Assembly (NCBI RefSeq): GCF_020382885.2
Contig: NC_058501.1
Coordinates: 19,588,001 to 19,652,000 of the forward strand
DNA: 64,000 nt
Source: Scatophagus argus
Lineage: Eukaryota > Chordata > Actinopteri > Scatophagidae
Direction of reading: 5' to 3'
A program made the position numbers and the translations under genes. Numbering within the stretch: position 1 is the stretch's first letter; each line of letters opens with the position of its first letter. Positions 33,774 through 48,700 of this stretch are shown piece by piece. The notes beneath the pieces are model-generated. The model worked only from the letters and a program-made list of their open reading frames with translations. It was not told the origin of the DNA and made no database searches.

Positions 33774-36700
33774 TTAAAGAAGAGTGTCCTCGCTGTCCTC
33801 GTTGTGCGTGCTGAGCTGGGTTTTCCTGCGAGCTGTGATGGCCGCCCAGATTCGACACAGCATGCCACCTCTGAAACAGCATGATTGGACAGATTTAACA
33901 AGGTCGCAAACGAGCTATACCTCAAACACCACTGGGGATTTTTGATGAAACTCAAACTAACGAGCTAGACTCGATCTTTTCTGCACATTTTCTGACATTT
34001 GTGTATGGACAGATGGTGTGAGCGCGATGTGGGGAGACAGCTCACCTTATTCCACAGTACATCAGGTCATCCCTGGAGGCCATGTGGAGGAGACAGTCCA
34101 AGGTGAACTCATGAGAGAGTAACTAGAAAACAGGATCACGCAGGTGTGGCTTAACAGTGGATACATGAGTAATACCAGCCAGCCTCAGAAGTAACAAAAA
34201 AACTGCACTTTATTTAAGTTTACCTTATTAATAGTATCTTGATCTACAGGGACGGACTTGAGCCAGTGCACCAAAGCCTTCACTTCTGGATTAGAGCTGT
34301 TCTGTGAAGCTAATCCACCATCTACAACATACAGAGATGAAAAGCATTCAGGCGGCCTGGTGCAAATTACAGACCTACTGCAACTCGTGGTGTTGATATT
34401 ACACATAAGAAAAACTCTTATCGTGTCTCCGCAGGCAGCCTCTAGTCATTATCCAAACAAATAAGTCAAGTTTGAGCACATTAGTCGATGATCCCAGTGT
34501 CTACGCCTCTGACACAAAACCAGTCAGGCAGAAATCCAGAGCCTGAAGCTGAGGTGTGGTGGGAATTGACTGGTACAAGTGTTCAGAAACAGTAATGGGA
34601 ATCACTCACTATATTGATAATCCAAAGAGGGTTTGTTCCATTGATGCAATACTGGTCTTGCTGCAGCTTGTGCAGTTAATCATGAGGCCATAACCTGAAC
34701 TATTACCAACTCTTTAAGATACTCACATTACTGGCAAACAGCTTCAGATACATTAAATTATTTTTTATCAACTTGCACAAAATACTCACCTCTATGTTTA
34801 TTTGGTATATTTACTTTATAATATTACAAGCAATCATAACAAACAGTTTCACTTTAGCTGAATGTAGAGGTTTGAAAATGCAGCCTGATTCAGATCAAAT
34901 AGAATGTGCAAATATTCCTCAGTGTTTGTTTTAACCTGCTTGGCATAGTGGAAGGGAAGGTTTCGACAGACTGATGCCAAAGCTACTGGAAGATGCCTGT
35001 TGCGATACGAGATCTGAGACAGATCTGAGATACTGAGTGGACGGATTGCAAAATCCAGGCGTTTTTTTTTGTACAAAATGTATAATTTGTGTTGTCTTGA
35101 GCTTCGTTTTCTTGCCGAACCACATTCACCACACAGCTACATTCTATTAAGTTATATAGCCAGACTAGCAATAGATGTCAACTTGACGTGACTCATTCTG
35201 ACTGATTGAGCCTCAAATTAGTTTTGGTTACCTATTCCCCCCCCCAGACACACACACACACACACATCATTACGTAAAGTTCATGTGTTAAATACGCGAA
35301 TGTAAGAAGTGTTGGTTTAAAGAACATTACCCTCATCCGCTGCTTTCCTCAATGCATTTATCTGTTCTTGTTTCCTGTGGACAGAGTTCCTCAGTAGCTC
35401 CTGGTACTCTCTCTCCTTCTCACTCAGCTCATTCAGCAGTCTACAACAAACAGACTTCATCACTCAGCAGAAAGCAGTGCACCTCAAGATTTGTATAAAT
35501 CACTATGTTAGACTGTCTAATGTTAGAGATATTTATGTTTTTCCCACAGTAACACTGCTGTCTCCAAATGTTGTTCATCTCAAAATCTCAAATACCATCA
35601 AAAATAAAAAAAACCCTAAATGCTACCCTCTGGTCTCTAGTCGTAGGTCTCTCAGTTTCTCACTGAGTGGACAGTTGGTATTGAGGATGAGGTCTGTAGG
35701 GGAGTTGGGGCTGACAGTCGGCAAGATCCCATTCATGAATGATGTCTGCTGTGTGTCTGCCACCCGCTGGTCAGGAACTGGAACGACAGGAGTGTCTGGG
35801 CTGGCACACTGCTCCTCAGGAATGCTGTCCTCAATCTCAAACGAGGACTGCAGCTGCAGTTTCAGCTCTAAGAGCGGAGGTGGGATGGAAGGGAGCACAG
35901 ACAATAAAACGACAAACACTGGGAATCCCCAAAAAGTAAACATACTGAAAAAAAACGATACAAACCAAATTCACAAGAGGATAAGATTTAAATTGTTACT
36001 CCCACAATCACATTTGCCACTTATGCCATGTAAGATGAAGTTCTACCTGGTAGAAGCACAGTGATGGCATCCTGTACTGCCTGCCTTAGCAGATTGTCCA
36101 GAGCAAACATCCAGTGAGGTTTCACTTGCTGTTGCCTCAAAACCTTCTTCACCTAAGCACAGAGCAGATAGGTTAATGTGACTGTGAGAAGAGAGACATT
36201 TCATCCAAAAATCCCAACAGTCTACTCTGAAGTAACTTACTGCATCTTGGAAGCTGAACAGCACCACCTGCAGGCTGTTCAGTGGTATTGCGACATTAAG
36301 CAGTTTGGCTCTGAGGTCCAGCAGGCTACTGGTCAGCTGCTTCCTGTCCGGGGAGCGGATATTGTCTCGTAAGCAGCCAATAAGCTCAGTGATGTGGTCT
36401 GCAGTTATCGCTGGTTCCTCACCATGCTTTGAAAAAAAAAATAAAAAAATGATACAATATTCTGTCATTCTTACGTAGAATTTTTAATCTAATAAAAAAA
36501 TGTTACCTCATGCTTTTTCCAGATTACTCTTTGTTTAAAATACCTGAAGCGCACACTAAAACATTTTGTGCATATTCCAACATTCAGTAAATTTACATTA
36601 ATGCAATAAAACCCAGCAATTATCTCTTCGCTTTGTATGAAATCTTCCATCCATCTTTAAATTTTTTGACATTTTTAAGAAACCATTAAAGGTTCTATAA

Positions 36701-39700
36701 ATCTTCTATGGCTGTTTTTATGCTAATGGAAAAGAGACAACAGTTTTCAAGCGGAAAACAAATGCCAAACAAAGTTCAAAATAATTTGATAAAAATGCCC
36801 TAAGGCTCAGAATTATGAACTTAAATGGCAATTTTAAGATTAACCTTTCGATCACTGCAGACAGCGAGGCCTGGCGGCTGTTGGAGCACATGGAGGTTCA
36901 TACTTTTGGCAATCCAAATACATGTATGGACAATTTGTGTAATCAGAACTCAGCAGCACGTAACTCGTTTCCAAATGTTTGCCTTCTGTTTTCATTTCTC
37001 TGTTTTACACAGCACATCCAAGTTCTTCGTCTTTTTTAATCAAGGTTGTGTTGTGTAGAAATTGTCATTTACGATGTCTTTATTACCAAAGATTTTACCA
37101 ATATTGATAAGCAGCACCAGCGAAGTATAATAAAATCTGATGAAGAGATCAATAATCTGACTTATCTCTCCATAACAAAGCTTTACTTAGATGTCCTATA
37201 TAATCTGTTACATTCCTTCTTACTGTGTAACAAGTTTAATCAGTACTGTCCCTGTCAGGTTTTCACAGTGTTTTGACCTGTACTATTGTGACTTTTCTTC
37301 ACCCACCTGAGGTACAGATTCCTGAATATTAAAGACGACAAGATTGATGTAGTCAGTTAGGACTCGGTGCAGTGTGGCTCTCCTTTCACTGTCCTTTCTC
37401 AGCATAAAAAGACCAATACTCTCTTCTGTTGAGGCAGGACTGGCCATGTCTGATGGAGAATCCCCTGGTATGCTGGACAGTGGGGGGGCAATGAAGAGAT
37501 CAATCACACACATCAATCGATAAAGATAAACAAATACAAATCAGTAATGTATGCAGTGAAAAGAAACTCCCAAGACAAAGAAACTTAAGATGTGGGTATC
37601 AATATTTCATGTGTGATTTAAAAGTTGGTTCATTCTAGTGTAAACAGGTTATCTATAGACTGTGGCATTTGATACAGTGGCATTACACCCTTCTTGTCCC
37701 TACACAGGATGTACCTACACCAGGCTGTTTGACTGAAACCTCAGTGTGGTTTGCCACTCACATAAGATGCTGCAGAACCAGTGCACAGATTATAAGACTT
37801 TCATCTTCTGCTGAATGCTCTAACTTACGGCAGGAAGCTGGTGCTGGGTGGGCTCTCTGAGATTTCATTTGCTCTGCAGGTGGCCTGTTGCCTCCTGAGG
37901 TCCAGTGAGCAGGACAGGTCGATTGAGTCCGAGTATGAATCAGTGTCCTCCACGAGGATGGAGACGGGTACAGACAAGCTGCGCTGATAGTCAGCTGCGA
38001 AACCCAGAGAGATTGTGGTTAGATACGTGAGTGTTCAAAATCTCTGACATTTGATCAGGTTTCAGAAAAAACACCTACCACACACGTGTCATGACCAGTG
38101 CAATAACAGCAAAATATCATGTAACGGAAATGTGAAGCAATTAAGATAAAATGGCTGATGAGAACTGCTAATACATGAGAAAGGAGAGCAGTATGTTAAT
38201 TTGATGTGTCGTGAAACTTCACCAGCAGAAAGGGGGTCTTCAGGTTCTGGTTGCTGCAGAACCTTGGCCTTCTTCCTGGGGGATGACCTGAGGAAGGTGT
38301 TCATCAGCAGCTGTGTAGCTGTGGCTCTGTTGTCTGGGTTCGGCGTGAAACAGTTCATGATGAAGTCCTTTGCTGCGTCTGACATGCACTCTGGAACCTT
38401 GGGGTGGATCTTAAACATGCCCACCTTGATGGGATTGTTTCAAGGTTACCGTCACAGTTCGAAGAAGATCGAATCACTGATATTTCAAAGGAAACTGTTC
38501 ATGTTTAACAAGTATCAAATTTCTCATTAGCCAAAGACTCATTCAGTGTGACAAAATCCATTTTTACTCTAATGCAACCAACTTTTCCTAAACTTCTAAA
38601 CAGAAAACTCATGATGCGAATGCCTGCAGACCATTAACACCTTTTCATCTCTCTCTCATCCACCTTAGTCCTCTGAGCTAAAAGCTAACAGCAGTTACCA
38701 GAGTCATTACAGTTCATGCTGAGCGAGACACCAACGTCTGTACCAAATTTCATGCCAGTCCATTCAACACTTGTTGAGATTTTTCAATCAAAATCATAAA
38801 TGTTAACCTCAAGAGGAGGAAAAGTCCAGAGTCAAAGATCACAGACGCTCAAAGTGTTGACTAACCATCACACTAATTCTGTTATCGGCCAAATTTAAAA
38901 CTACACTTCTACGAAAATACCATAAAAAGGTTCACACATGCATGTATCAGAAAATACAGCGCTCCCTTATTTACCTTGAACATAGCTGCCTGAGGACTTC
39001 CCAGCTCATGGAAGGGCGTTTTTCCGGTTGCCATTTCTATAATAGTGCACCCCAGAGACCAGATATCAGCTGGCTTCCCATAACCCCGAGGTCCTTGGTC
39101 TATAATCTCTGGGGCCATGTACTGGAGAGTTCCTATTGAAAAATCATCATGAAAATATTTAGAAGGCAACTAGTATAATTATTAAATAAAACTTATTTTA
39201 ATAAATGCAGCTTCTCCATATGACATACTTAAATCTGGAAATGGGGATCACTGTATTAAAGTGTGTGAGATGAGACAGATTTAAAACTGTTTTGACAAAA
39301 ACAGAACCTTACCAGTAAATGTCTCGGTACAGGGGTTGATCCCTGCCAATCGTTTGGATGTTCCAAAGTCAGAGATCTTCAAGACTCCGCTGTAGGTGTT
39401 GATCAGTACATTGTCACCCTGCAGTACAGACAAATGATCAACACTGAGAGCTTTCACCTTTTGCAGCAACACAACTGTCTTGATGAAATGATGTTATAAA
39501 GGGAAATAATCTGTCCCTCGGAGTCCCAGGGTCCTCTGCTCACCTTAATGTCCCTGTGGACTATCTGATTGTCATGAAGGTATTTGAGGCCCTCGAGGAT
39601 CTGTTTGGTGTAGAAGATGATGGTGGCTTCGTTGTCTTTCAGAGGACCCCATTTAGAGCGCAGGAGGGAAGACAAACTTCCTACAAGGAAGGACGTAAAT

Positions 39701-42700
39701 CTATAGAAGCTGATTCTTTTCAAAGAACAAAATCCTGCTGTGAAAATCCTCTCACACTCATGTCCATGTAGGCGGAGATGAAAACAAAAGCCCTTTCTGC
39801 TTGCGTGTCTTACACTGGAAAAAAACAGTTTCCTGTTTTCATTGTTATTTCTCAACAGTTCTCGATATCAAGCAATATCAAGCCAATCTATGGTTAGGAA
39901 TTGTTCATATATCTTCAGTGTTTATCTCACAATCACGCTCTCGTCTGAAAAACATTTTCCACAATGAGCAGAAGCTCTTTGGAAACACCCGCCAGATTAA
40001 AGTGGTTTCCAGTAGATGTTGCGCAATCGCACTTACACAATCAGGCACATGAGAGACGCAGACTTCCTTGATATTTAATAAAGACATCATCCTGTGAATA
40101 AGTCATACAGTAACCAGGAAAAAGAAGACTTTAAAGCATGGGCGGGGCTTCCTTGTGTTGGCACTTGTGTTTTGATGTCAGCAAAAGCTTCAAAGAACAT
40201 TATTTCTAATGTTCTTATGTTTCTAATGTTCATTATTTCTAACATTATTTCTAATGATTTCTATATCTGTTTGCCCTAGTATTAATATACCATTACATAA
40301 TTACTAGTTTGTAGATTTCATGAAAACAGAATGCAACACTGATGTATTAATTCTGAAAAAATTAAGCCGAAAAGCATTCACTAATGGTATAAACAGATGT
40401 GAAGATATAAAAATAAAACTAAATTGAAGGAAAAGTTGCTCTGTGTAAAGTTAGTCATCAGCTAATGTCAAATACTCTTAAATCAATACTTCAATACCAT
40501 TTCTAAGTTTTACACTACAAGTGTGTGATCTTCGATTCATTTTTGTCTTTATTTATAACTTTATAGTCAGTATGTGTTTGTAGATTTGGCTAAGGATGTC
40601 CAGTAATGAACGGTTATCCTCCACTGCTCTTTGAAGCTAAAAGTACTACAAGTTTATAAATTTAGGAATCATACCTCCAGGTACTTCCTCCATGAAGATC
40701 TTGATGAAACCATCCTCACTGATAGAGCCCAGGTACTGCACAATATTTCTGTGTTTTAGCCTCTTGTGCAGAGCTATCTCCTCATGGAGAGGCTGAGAGT
40801 ACCTGGGAGAGACAAACAAATAAAAGTAGAACTATGAGGTTTTGGTCAAGGATACACCCCATTTGGAAAGAAATGCAGAAATACACACACTCATACACAT
40901 CCAAACAAAACAAAATCTGCACAATAAAACTGTGTGCGTCAAATCTAGTGTTTCCAAATTTAAAGTTCCAAATAAACCACTTTTATTGCTGGCCAGAAAG
41001 AAAATGGAAAAGTCTGGAACATGCATAACCAACGTCTCTTGACTGTGCATAATAACTTCCTCTGTGACAAATGGGGTTGAGATTGTGTTAGTTAAATAAT
41101 GTTATTATGTAGTAGGCAGAAAGAACGTAGCAGGGGGCAACAATGATCAGGCTTGCATTTTAAATAAAAAAAAACAAACAAATAAAGCTTTTTTCCTCTC
41201 TCTTTTTGTTCAGCTAAGGGGTTCCTTTCTATTAGGTCACTTTACATCGGGATCATCACTAAACAACAACCAGTTCGAGGTTATATCTCAGCGTAAGTAC
41301 TTTTTGCTGCCAATAGGAAAAAATAAAGACAAGTTACAATACCGTAAAGCAGAGAGGTCTGACAAATGCTTCAAAAGTTTCCTTCAACAGAATCCTTAAT
41401 TTCCACATAAAACTGCAGCCTTAGCCCTTTGTGCAGATTGTAGAGTAACAAACAAAATGAAAACTATAAACTCTCGTCTCCCTCGGGATTCCTAAAGAGA
41501 ACTGGGGATGCAGAGCAGGACGGCGACTTTCATCTCTGCCAAATCCTTTCGCCTCAGCGAGTGTTACAGCAAAAACAAAAAAATAACACTCTAATGAGAA
41601 ACATCTGTGTGTTTTCTCATACGTGCTGTCCTTCTCGGGGATTTCCTTGATGGCGATGCGTACTTGGTTGCTCAGGTCCCTCCCGGCGTACACCACGCCA
41701 TACGTCCCTTTACCCAGAATCACCTTGTCGCCGTTTTCATTGGTCTCATAGATGAACTATAGACAGAAATGAGAACATCACGAATGAGAATGCGATTATC
41801 GAAAGTAAGAGCATCAGCAGAATCATGAGGAATGAGGTGAGAGTGAGAGAACGGACGTTTCATTCAGGGACCTCTGACAGCAAAACATATCCAAAATGTT
41901 GAGAATAACATTTGTATGTACTGACACAAACATACACTGTGTACGACGCTGTATTCTGTGGAAAAGATGACACTGTGTTTACAAAATGTTTCTGTTCATG
42001 AGAATTTGATTTTCATCCAGCAATTGCAGTTTTTCTCTTTTTTTTAAAAAAATTTTCCTTAAGGGAAGTGAGACCTAAAATAGAGCACACTGTGTGTCAG
42101 AGCAGTGCAGAACTGTTCCTGACCTCCAGTATCCCCTCAGTTACATGGGCCAGGTCCTGAGCAGAGTCCTCAGCCTGTTGGAGCAGAGAGTTCACCAGCT
42201 CGCAGAAACTAGTGAGAGAAGAACAGTGCGAGAAGACATGAATGCAGATGTGATTCTGCCACTTTTGGAGCATGTTGTTAAATATTTGTCAAAGGCAATA
42301 CCAACATACACAGTATAAAGAATTCATCCATGAAAATGCAAATGCCCCATATGTAAAGCAAAATGCACCTTTGCGAATAGAAAGCAGAGCTCTTGACCAC
42401 TTGCAGGGCTACAGAGCTGCGTTTTTATTGGAGTGTGAGCACATGGTCGAAACATTACATCATGCATATCAACACGCTTAACACAGCATGCTTTGTGCAC
42501 AGAAACATATGAAGACGCACACCTCAGTTTACTTTGTACATCACAACTTAACTGTTGTCTCTCGTTAACATCCATCCATCCATCCATTTTCTATACCGCT
42601 TATCCGTCAGGGTCGCGGGGGGGCTGGAGCCTATCCCAGCTGACTACAGGCGAGAGGCGGGGTTCACCCTGGACTGGTCGCCAGCCAATCGCAGGGCCAA

Positions 42701-45700
42701 CACACAAAGACAAACAACCACACACTCTCACACTCACACCTAGGGGCAATTTAGAGTAGCCAGTTAACCTAATGTGCATGTTTTTGGTATTGTGGGAGGA
42801 AGCCGGAGTACCCGGAGAAAACCCACGCAGGCACAGGGAGAACATGCAAACTCCACATAGAAGGGCCCAGACCGGGATTCAAACCTGGAACCCTCTTGCT
42901 ATGAGGCGACAGTGCTAACCACTGCACCACCGTGCCGCCCCTCTCGTTAACATGTTTTTCTTTTGTCTTTTCTGACTTGTTCCTTTTATTTTACCTTCAG
43001 TCCCATGTTTTGCTAATCATATTAGGGATACACACAATTTGAACAGCTGTATATAAACTTTCCATTGTTTCCCTCCTTTCTCCAAGTAGTATGTAGCCAT
43101 GCAGATAGATTCAATTGTACTTGCATCTTGGTAGGGAGTTCCAAAGAAAACTCTCTACAGTCCCAAGTAACCAGATGTGACAGACGTTTTTTGGAGTGCT
43201 CCGAGGACCATAACTAAAACTGCCTTCACATCCATTAAATTAAGGTTGTAGCAGATGTTTCAGCCACAGATACAGACATGTTTTGTAGCTATGATTTCAG
43301 CAGTGGTAACCCAGCAAGGTTAGAAGAAATGATCGGAAGCTGCAATCTAGGTCATCTAGTCTAGGTCAAAAAAATCTGTTTCCTTAAAGCAAGCAAAAGA
43401 AAAATATGACTCATACATTGTAATTACATCACATACATTTTTCCAGGCCGCCCACTAGACTAAAACCAGTCTGCTTATTTGTCTGTCCACCTCCATTTAT
43501 CTTCCTGCACGCTGTAGCGACAGTGAGTTCGTCTTCATCTAACCAGTCGGGTGGCCAGTGAGCAAATTATTTTCACTTCCTCACACAAAAGAAATCCACA
43601 TCGCTCTGCCCTGCTGGGTCTTTGCCAACTTATTAGTCACTTACCCTTCACAGTGAAGCTCAGAGGGGAAGCAGAGCTGGAAGTCATCTGAGTTGTAATG
43701 GACATACAGGAAGCAGCTCCGTTCATCAATCTTTGAGGCACTTCAGAGGTTAAAAAAAAAAAACAAAAAGCAATCCCTCATTTACTTGTTTCGAAAATGT
43801 GTGCCAGCGTCCGAAACGGCATGCAAATGGAAGTGTGCTAACACGGGGAATGTTGACATTGCTTATAACAGACTGTATCCATCAACCCTCCCTTTTTGCT
43901 CCAGGGAACCACCATTAAATGTTGGTATCACAAATGGTATCAGGGAAAACAGGCGAGTTTATTGTAAGTGCTGATGACGAGCAGGGCCCTGCATCAACAG
44001 AAAAAAAAAAACATGCTCCCAAACGTGAAGAAATCTGATAAAGCTGATTTTAAGTGACCTTGCAGACTGTTTTGGGTATTTACTGAAAATTGCAAAACGA
44101 CAAAGTCAGATGAAAACGCAAAGCAACCCTGATCAGGAGCCAGAGAGGAAACGGCAAAAAGCCGAACAAACAACAAAGAGAACAAACCTGAAACCATATT
44201 GACAGAACAAAAATCTGACAGACAGCCAAGGTTTCCCAGACAACCTGTACAGTTTGGGTTTTCTGGCTTTGCTTCAGGCTTGAACACACCCAACAAGCGA
44301 GGGCAGATATTTGAGAGATGTTAGCACACGCTGTACTCCACTTTACCTCACTCCCCGAATTGCAGAGGCCGGGAAAGTCCACTGGTGTAAACCTTTCTGC
44401 AGAATCAACCAAGAAGAAAAAACACAGGGTGAAGACAGTTTGAATGCTGATGCACAAGGCATTACACATCACAGAGCAGATTTCATTTGCATGTGCGTAA
44501 GCCTGCAAAGTGAAAGTAAACAGGTGTGAAGTAAGGCAAAGAACACGCATACACACTCACCAAATTAAACATTCACTGGACCATAAATTCAACATGAATA
44601 AATGCTGGTTCTTGCTTCCTGTTATTATGCAATTTATTCTGCCTTCTGAGTGTGTTAAAGGAACACAAGCATGTATGCCCTCATTAAGGTGGCTCTGGGA
44701 ATGAAGGGCAGAAGGTCTACATACCTTCAAAGGTGTGACATGTTTCAACTGGACAGTGCGACTTTCGTCCTCCTCGCTAACACACACAATAGCTGGTTGG
44801 AAGACTTTACTGGGTTCCAGAATAAGCACCTGAAAAGCAGCAATTTTTAAATTCTATTATCAATATTTTGGTAATAGGCACATGGCTTTTATTTTTTTCA
44901 AATGTGGGGGGTGGGTTATTGATACTTTATATTTATTTGTGTGGTTAATTTAAAGGTTATCGATGTTGTCTTACTGGGCAGCGGTGTGTGGAGACAGTGG
45001 GTCTACAAGTCTGCATAAGCAGCTCCATCCAGAAGTCCACAGTGTCCTGTTTAGGAGATCTCACCTCAGGGAGCTTGGCAAACTGTCGGTACAGGATGAA
45101 AGTTTCCATAATAGATGCAACATACCTGAAAGAGAAGACATGGAGATCAGACCAGAATCCCTTGAAATGCATTCTAATCCTCAGGGGTTTCTGATTTTTT
45201 GATCAAATCATTCAAATGAAACTAAAACTAAATCCTGACGATGATCAGACACCCTGATCTGCATAATTTCTACTAACGAAGAAGTGGAGCCTCACCAGAC
45301 AGGAGCCTTGAGTCGGTACAGTTTCTCAGAGGCCTCGATGACTTTCCTGTGTTCGTTCGCGAGGATGTTTGCTCCAAGGTAGAAGCCGACGTCCCAGTAG
45401 GCCTTCATCTTCTCTAAACTGCCCTTTCTACCCAGCAGGGTGCTCAGAGTCACACCTAACCACCAACATTATGACACAAAGCAAGGCAATTCATTAACAA
45501 ATTTATTTTAAAAAATCTGATATTATGTGCTTCTAGCAATCATTTATTGGCACAAGTTTACCTTTCAAGTCAGGGGACGTAAAAGTAGCTGTAAAAATAA
45601 TTTATTTCAGACATCTAAGAAGAAGAAGACTATGGCAGGAATAAAAGTCCAATTGGTTTTCCAGATATTACATTTTATCTTATAATATTTCAGATATAAC

Positions 45701-48700
45701 CAGAATCGTGGTCTTAGCGATGAAGGCAAAGCCAAAGGTTTCGACCTTTACGACACGACAAGAGTAATGCATAACAAGTCTTAACTTTATGACACACCGA
45801 ACCTGAAAGAATCTGAAAACGTGAAGCACCTATTTTCCGCAGCTCAATGGAAGTTTCAAATTCATGTCCAGCTGCCATCAGGAGGACCACGTTGTTGATG
45901 GCCGAGTGAAGAGTTGGCTCTGTCTCAAAAGCTTTTCCATACCTGACAAGTAATAGAAGAACAGTGCCGATGGATTACAGCAATCAAAAAGGTCTAGACC
46001 ATTAAGTAGGACCTGTAGTGACAAACTGCACAACTGCCACCTTTCTCTCGTGTTAACAAAGTGTTTGTACCAATAGCAGGCCTGGTCTCTGCTGCGCTGA
46101 TCAGTGAACCCAGAGCTCATGAACATGTCTTTGTAGATCCGTCCACACAGGCAGTAGATGTCTGATGCCACCTTGTCCCCTGACTCCACAATGGGCAGAA
46201 TCAACTCCAAAGCCTTAGCGCGATCTCCAGGGCAATTCCTCCTGACACGATACAATCAGCAGAGATAAGCTCTAACAAAAGCTTTTCATCTTTTGTATAC
46301 ATTCAAAACAAATAAAGGCTTCAGGCTGAGAGCAGCACAAAATCACTACGGTGAGGCCAAAGAAGAGACTACAACTGTTTAAGTACTTGGGAAAACAAAA
46401 ATAAGAGCCTTCTGAGTACCTGTTCAGAGCAAATATATAATGAAACTTGATGTTCTGATGTCGTGCTACCACACACATGGGCAGGTTGTTCAGAGTCTCC
46501 ACCAGTTTGATTATGGAATCATAATCCTGAGAAAATAGGGTGCAGAATTATTCACCAATAAATTAAGAAAATAATCTGTGGTTGTTGCCTTAGATTCAGA
46601 CGCACACACATAGACACACACCTGAATGTCCCTGTAGCACAACAACAGGTTCATGACTATATCAGGAGTGAGCAGCTCTACACTGTCAAGGCGTTTCTGA
46701 ATGTGGCTCAACTCCTCGCTCAGGTCTTGGCCGCTGAACCGCTCCCGTGCCGTACGAATCTCATGCCTGATCGACTCCCTGAAGTACTCGCTGTAAGCAC
46801 AAAGAACAGAGAGGTTGTAAAAGGCCACACTTTCGCAATCTACAGTAAGTCAGCTGAGTGAAGTCGAACACGGTGTGAATCTGTGAGCTGCAGCACAAGC
46901 ACAAATGTCTGGGTAATCTGACACGATGATGATGATGATGATGTCTTTGGCAAAAGTTCTCAGCCTTGCAGTTTATGTCTGACCTGGATTGAACGTGTAT
47001 ATTGTTCAGCAAATGCACCAGCCTCTCCACCAGTGGGGTCAGCAGGGGCTCCAGCTGGAAACTAGGCTGCATCAGCTCTGTGATGCCAGTCATCATTGTA
47101 GCATCGCAGGCAAACACTTTGCCCTGAGGTGACACCATGTAAGGGATGAATGTGTAACTTCCACACTGCTCCTGAAGGAGGAAAATGCAAACATTGGGAA
47201 AAAAAATTGTCATGAGAGATCTCACATGGCCTCAATAGAGCTGAGTCATCATTTGCCGGGTGTCAGTGTTTTTGCTTTTTAATACTTAATGTTTCCATCC
47301 ATCCATCCATTTTCTATACCGCTTATCCGTCAGGGTCGCGGGGGAGCTGGAGCCTATCCCAGCTGACTATGGACGAGAGGCAGGGTTCACCCTGGACTGG
47401 TCGCCAGTCAATCACAGGGCCAACACACAAAGACAGACAGCCACACACTCTCACACTCACACCTAGGGGCAATGTAGAGTAGCCAATTAACCTAATGTGC
47501 ATGTTTTTGGTATTGTGGGAGGAAGCCGGAGTACCTGGAGAAAACCCACGCAGGCACAGGGAGAACATGCAAACTCCACATAGAAGGGCCCAGACCGGGA
47601 TTCAAACCTGGAACCCTCTTGCTATGAGGCAACAGTGCTAACCACTGCACCACCATGCCGCCCTACTTAATGTTTCCTCTCAGTTAAAATCTTGGATGAA
47701 TAGGGCTGATTTGCTTTCAATTTCAAATGAGCTTTGATCTTTCTGATAGACATAATGCCTTACATAAATATAAACTGACTACCTTTCGATTTTGTATCAT
47801 TGGTCAGACAAAACAAGACATGGGATGGGTCCGGGCAACATCCCATCCCTGTTTCCTATTTTATTGACCATCCATTGATTGGTCAAGAAAATAATCAACA
47901 GATTATTTAATAATGAAAATATTCATTGGGTGGCAGCCGCAGTTGGACAAACAGGCTTGGGGGACATTAAGAAAAACAAACAGTTGTGGCCCACAGTGGG
48001 ACATTAGTGTATGTCTTAATGTTATGCTGCACAGAGAACAAGTAGAAGCCCTGTGCTATTATAACTTGGTCAGTGGTTTGCTGCAAAATGTCTTAAAAGT
48101 AAACTATGGCCCCTCTAGTGCAGGACTGTTTACATGAGTTCACATTGTACTTCACAGGTGCATAGCGTGACACAAATTTTCATCACAAAATATTTCACAC
48201 ACTCAAGGGGCACCAGGGCAGTTTGTAATCCACAGCCAGCCCAAGTTTATTCATCGCATGTATTAATAATAAACAGCGGATGTTGCTTATAAATTACCTT
48301 GACGGCCTGTAGATCACTATCTTGCTTGTAACAATACAGGATTATGTTATTGGTCATGCTGAAACTTTCTCTCACTCCAAGGTGGTAGAAAAGGGAAGGC
48401 TGGCAGAATGAGTCGCTCATCTCAACCACCGCCACATCTGTAGAGGAAATTTGAACGGGCGGGTTAGTTTGCGTAATGAACGCAATGCCGCGTGCCATCA
48501 ACACTCGCCTGCCCTCCACGCAGCATGTTTGCACTTGCCTGCATTGTAGAAACTATCCAGAATGTCTGTGGTGCCCAGGGATATTCTTTCAAATGAAATA
48601 GTTGTGAAAACGGCGTGTGCGTCCGCGCACGCTTCCTTCAGACATTTCAGTGACAGGTTCTCCTCGGTCTGCGGAACCGACGCGTCCTCATTGACGATGT

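Noticed and set aside
35477..36064. 195-codon plus-strand open frame
   Set aside because: It overlaps map3k6 exon 35627-35867 in antisense and shows no recognisable domain.
42600..42845. 81-codon minus-strand frame, repeated almost identically at 47323-47568
   Set aside because: Both lie wholly inside the two SINE copies; a chance frame of the repeat, not a gene.
46925..46942. Short GAT repeat resembling a direct-repeat array
   Set aside because: A simple trinucleotide microsatellite beside a map3k6 exon; no spacers, so not a CRISPR-like array.
47785..47815. Candidate for the missing map3k6 microexon ending in GTAGTC
   Set aside because: It has a plausible donor and some residue similarity but no AG acceptor at a suitable distance.
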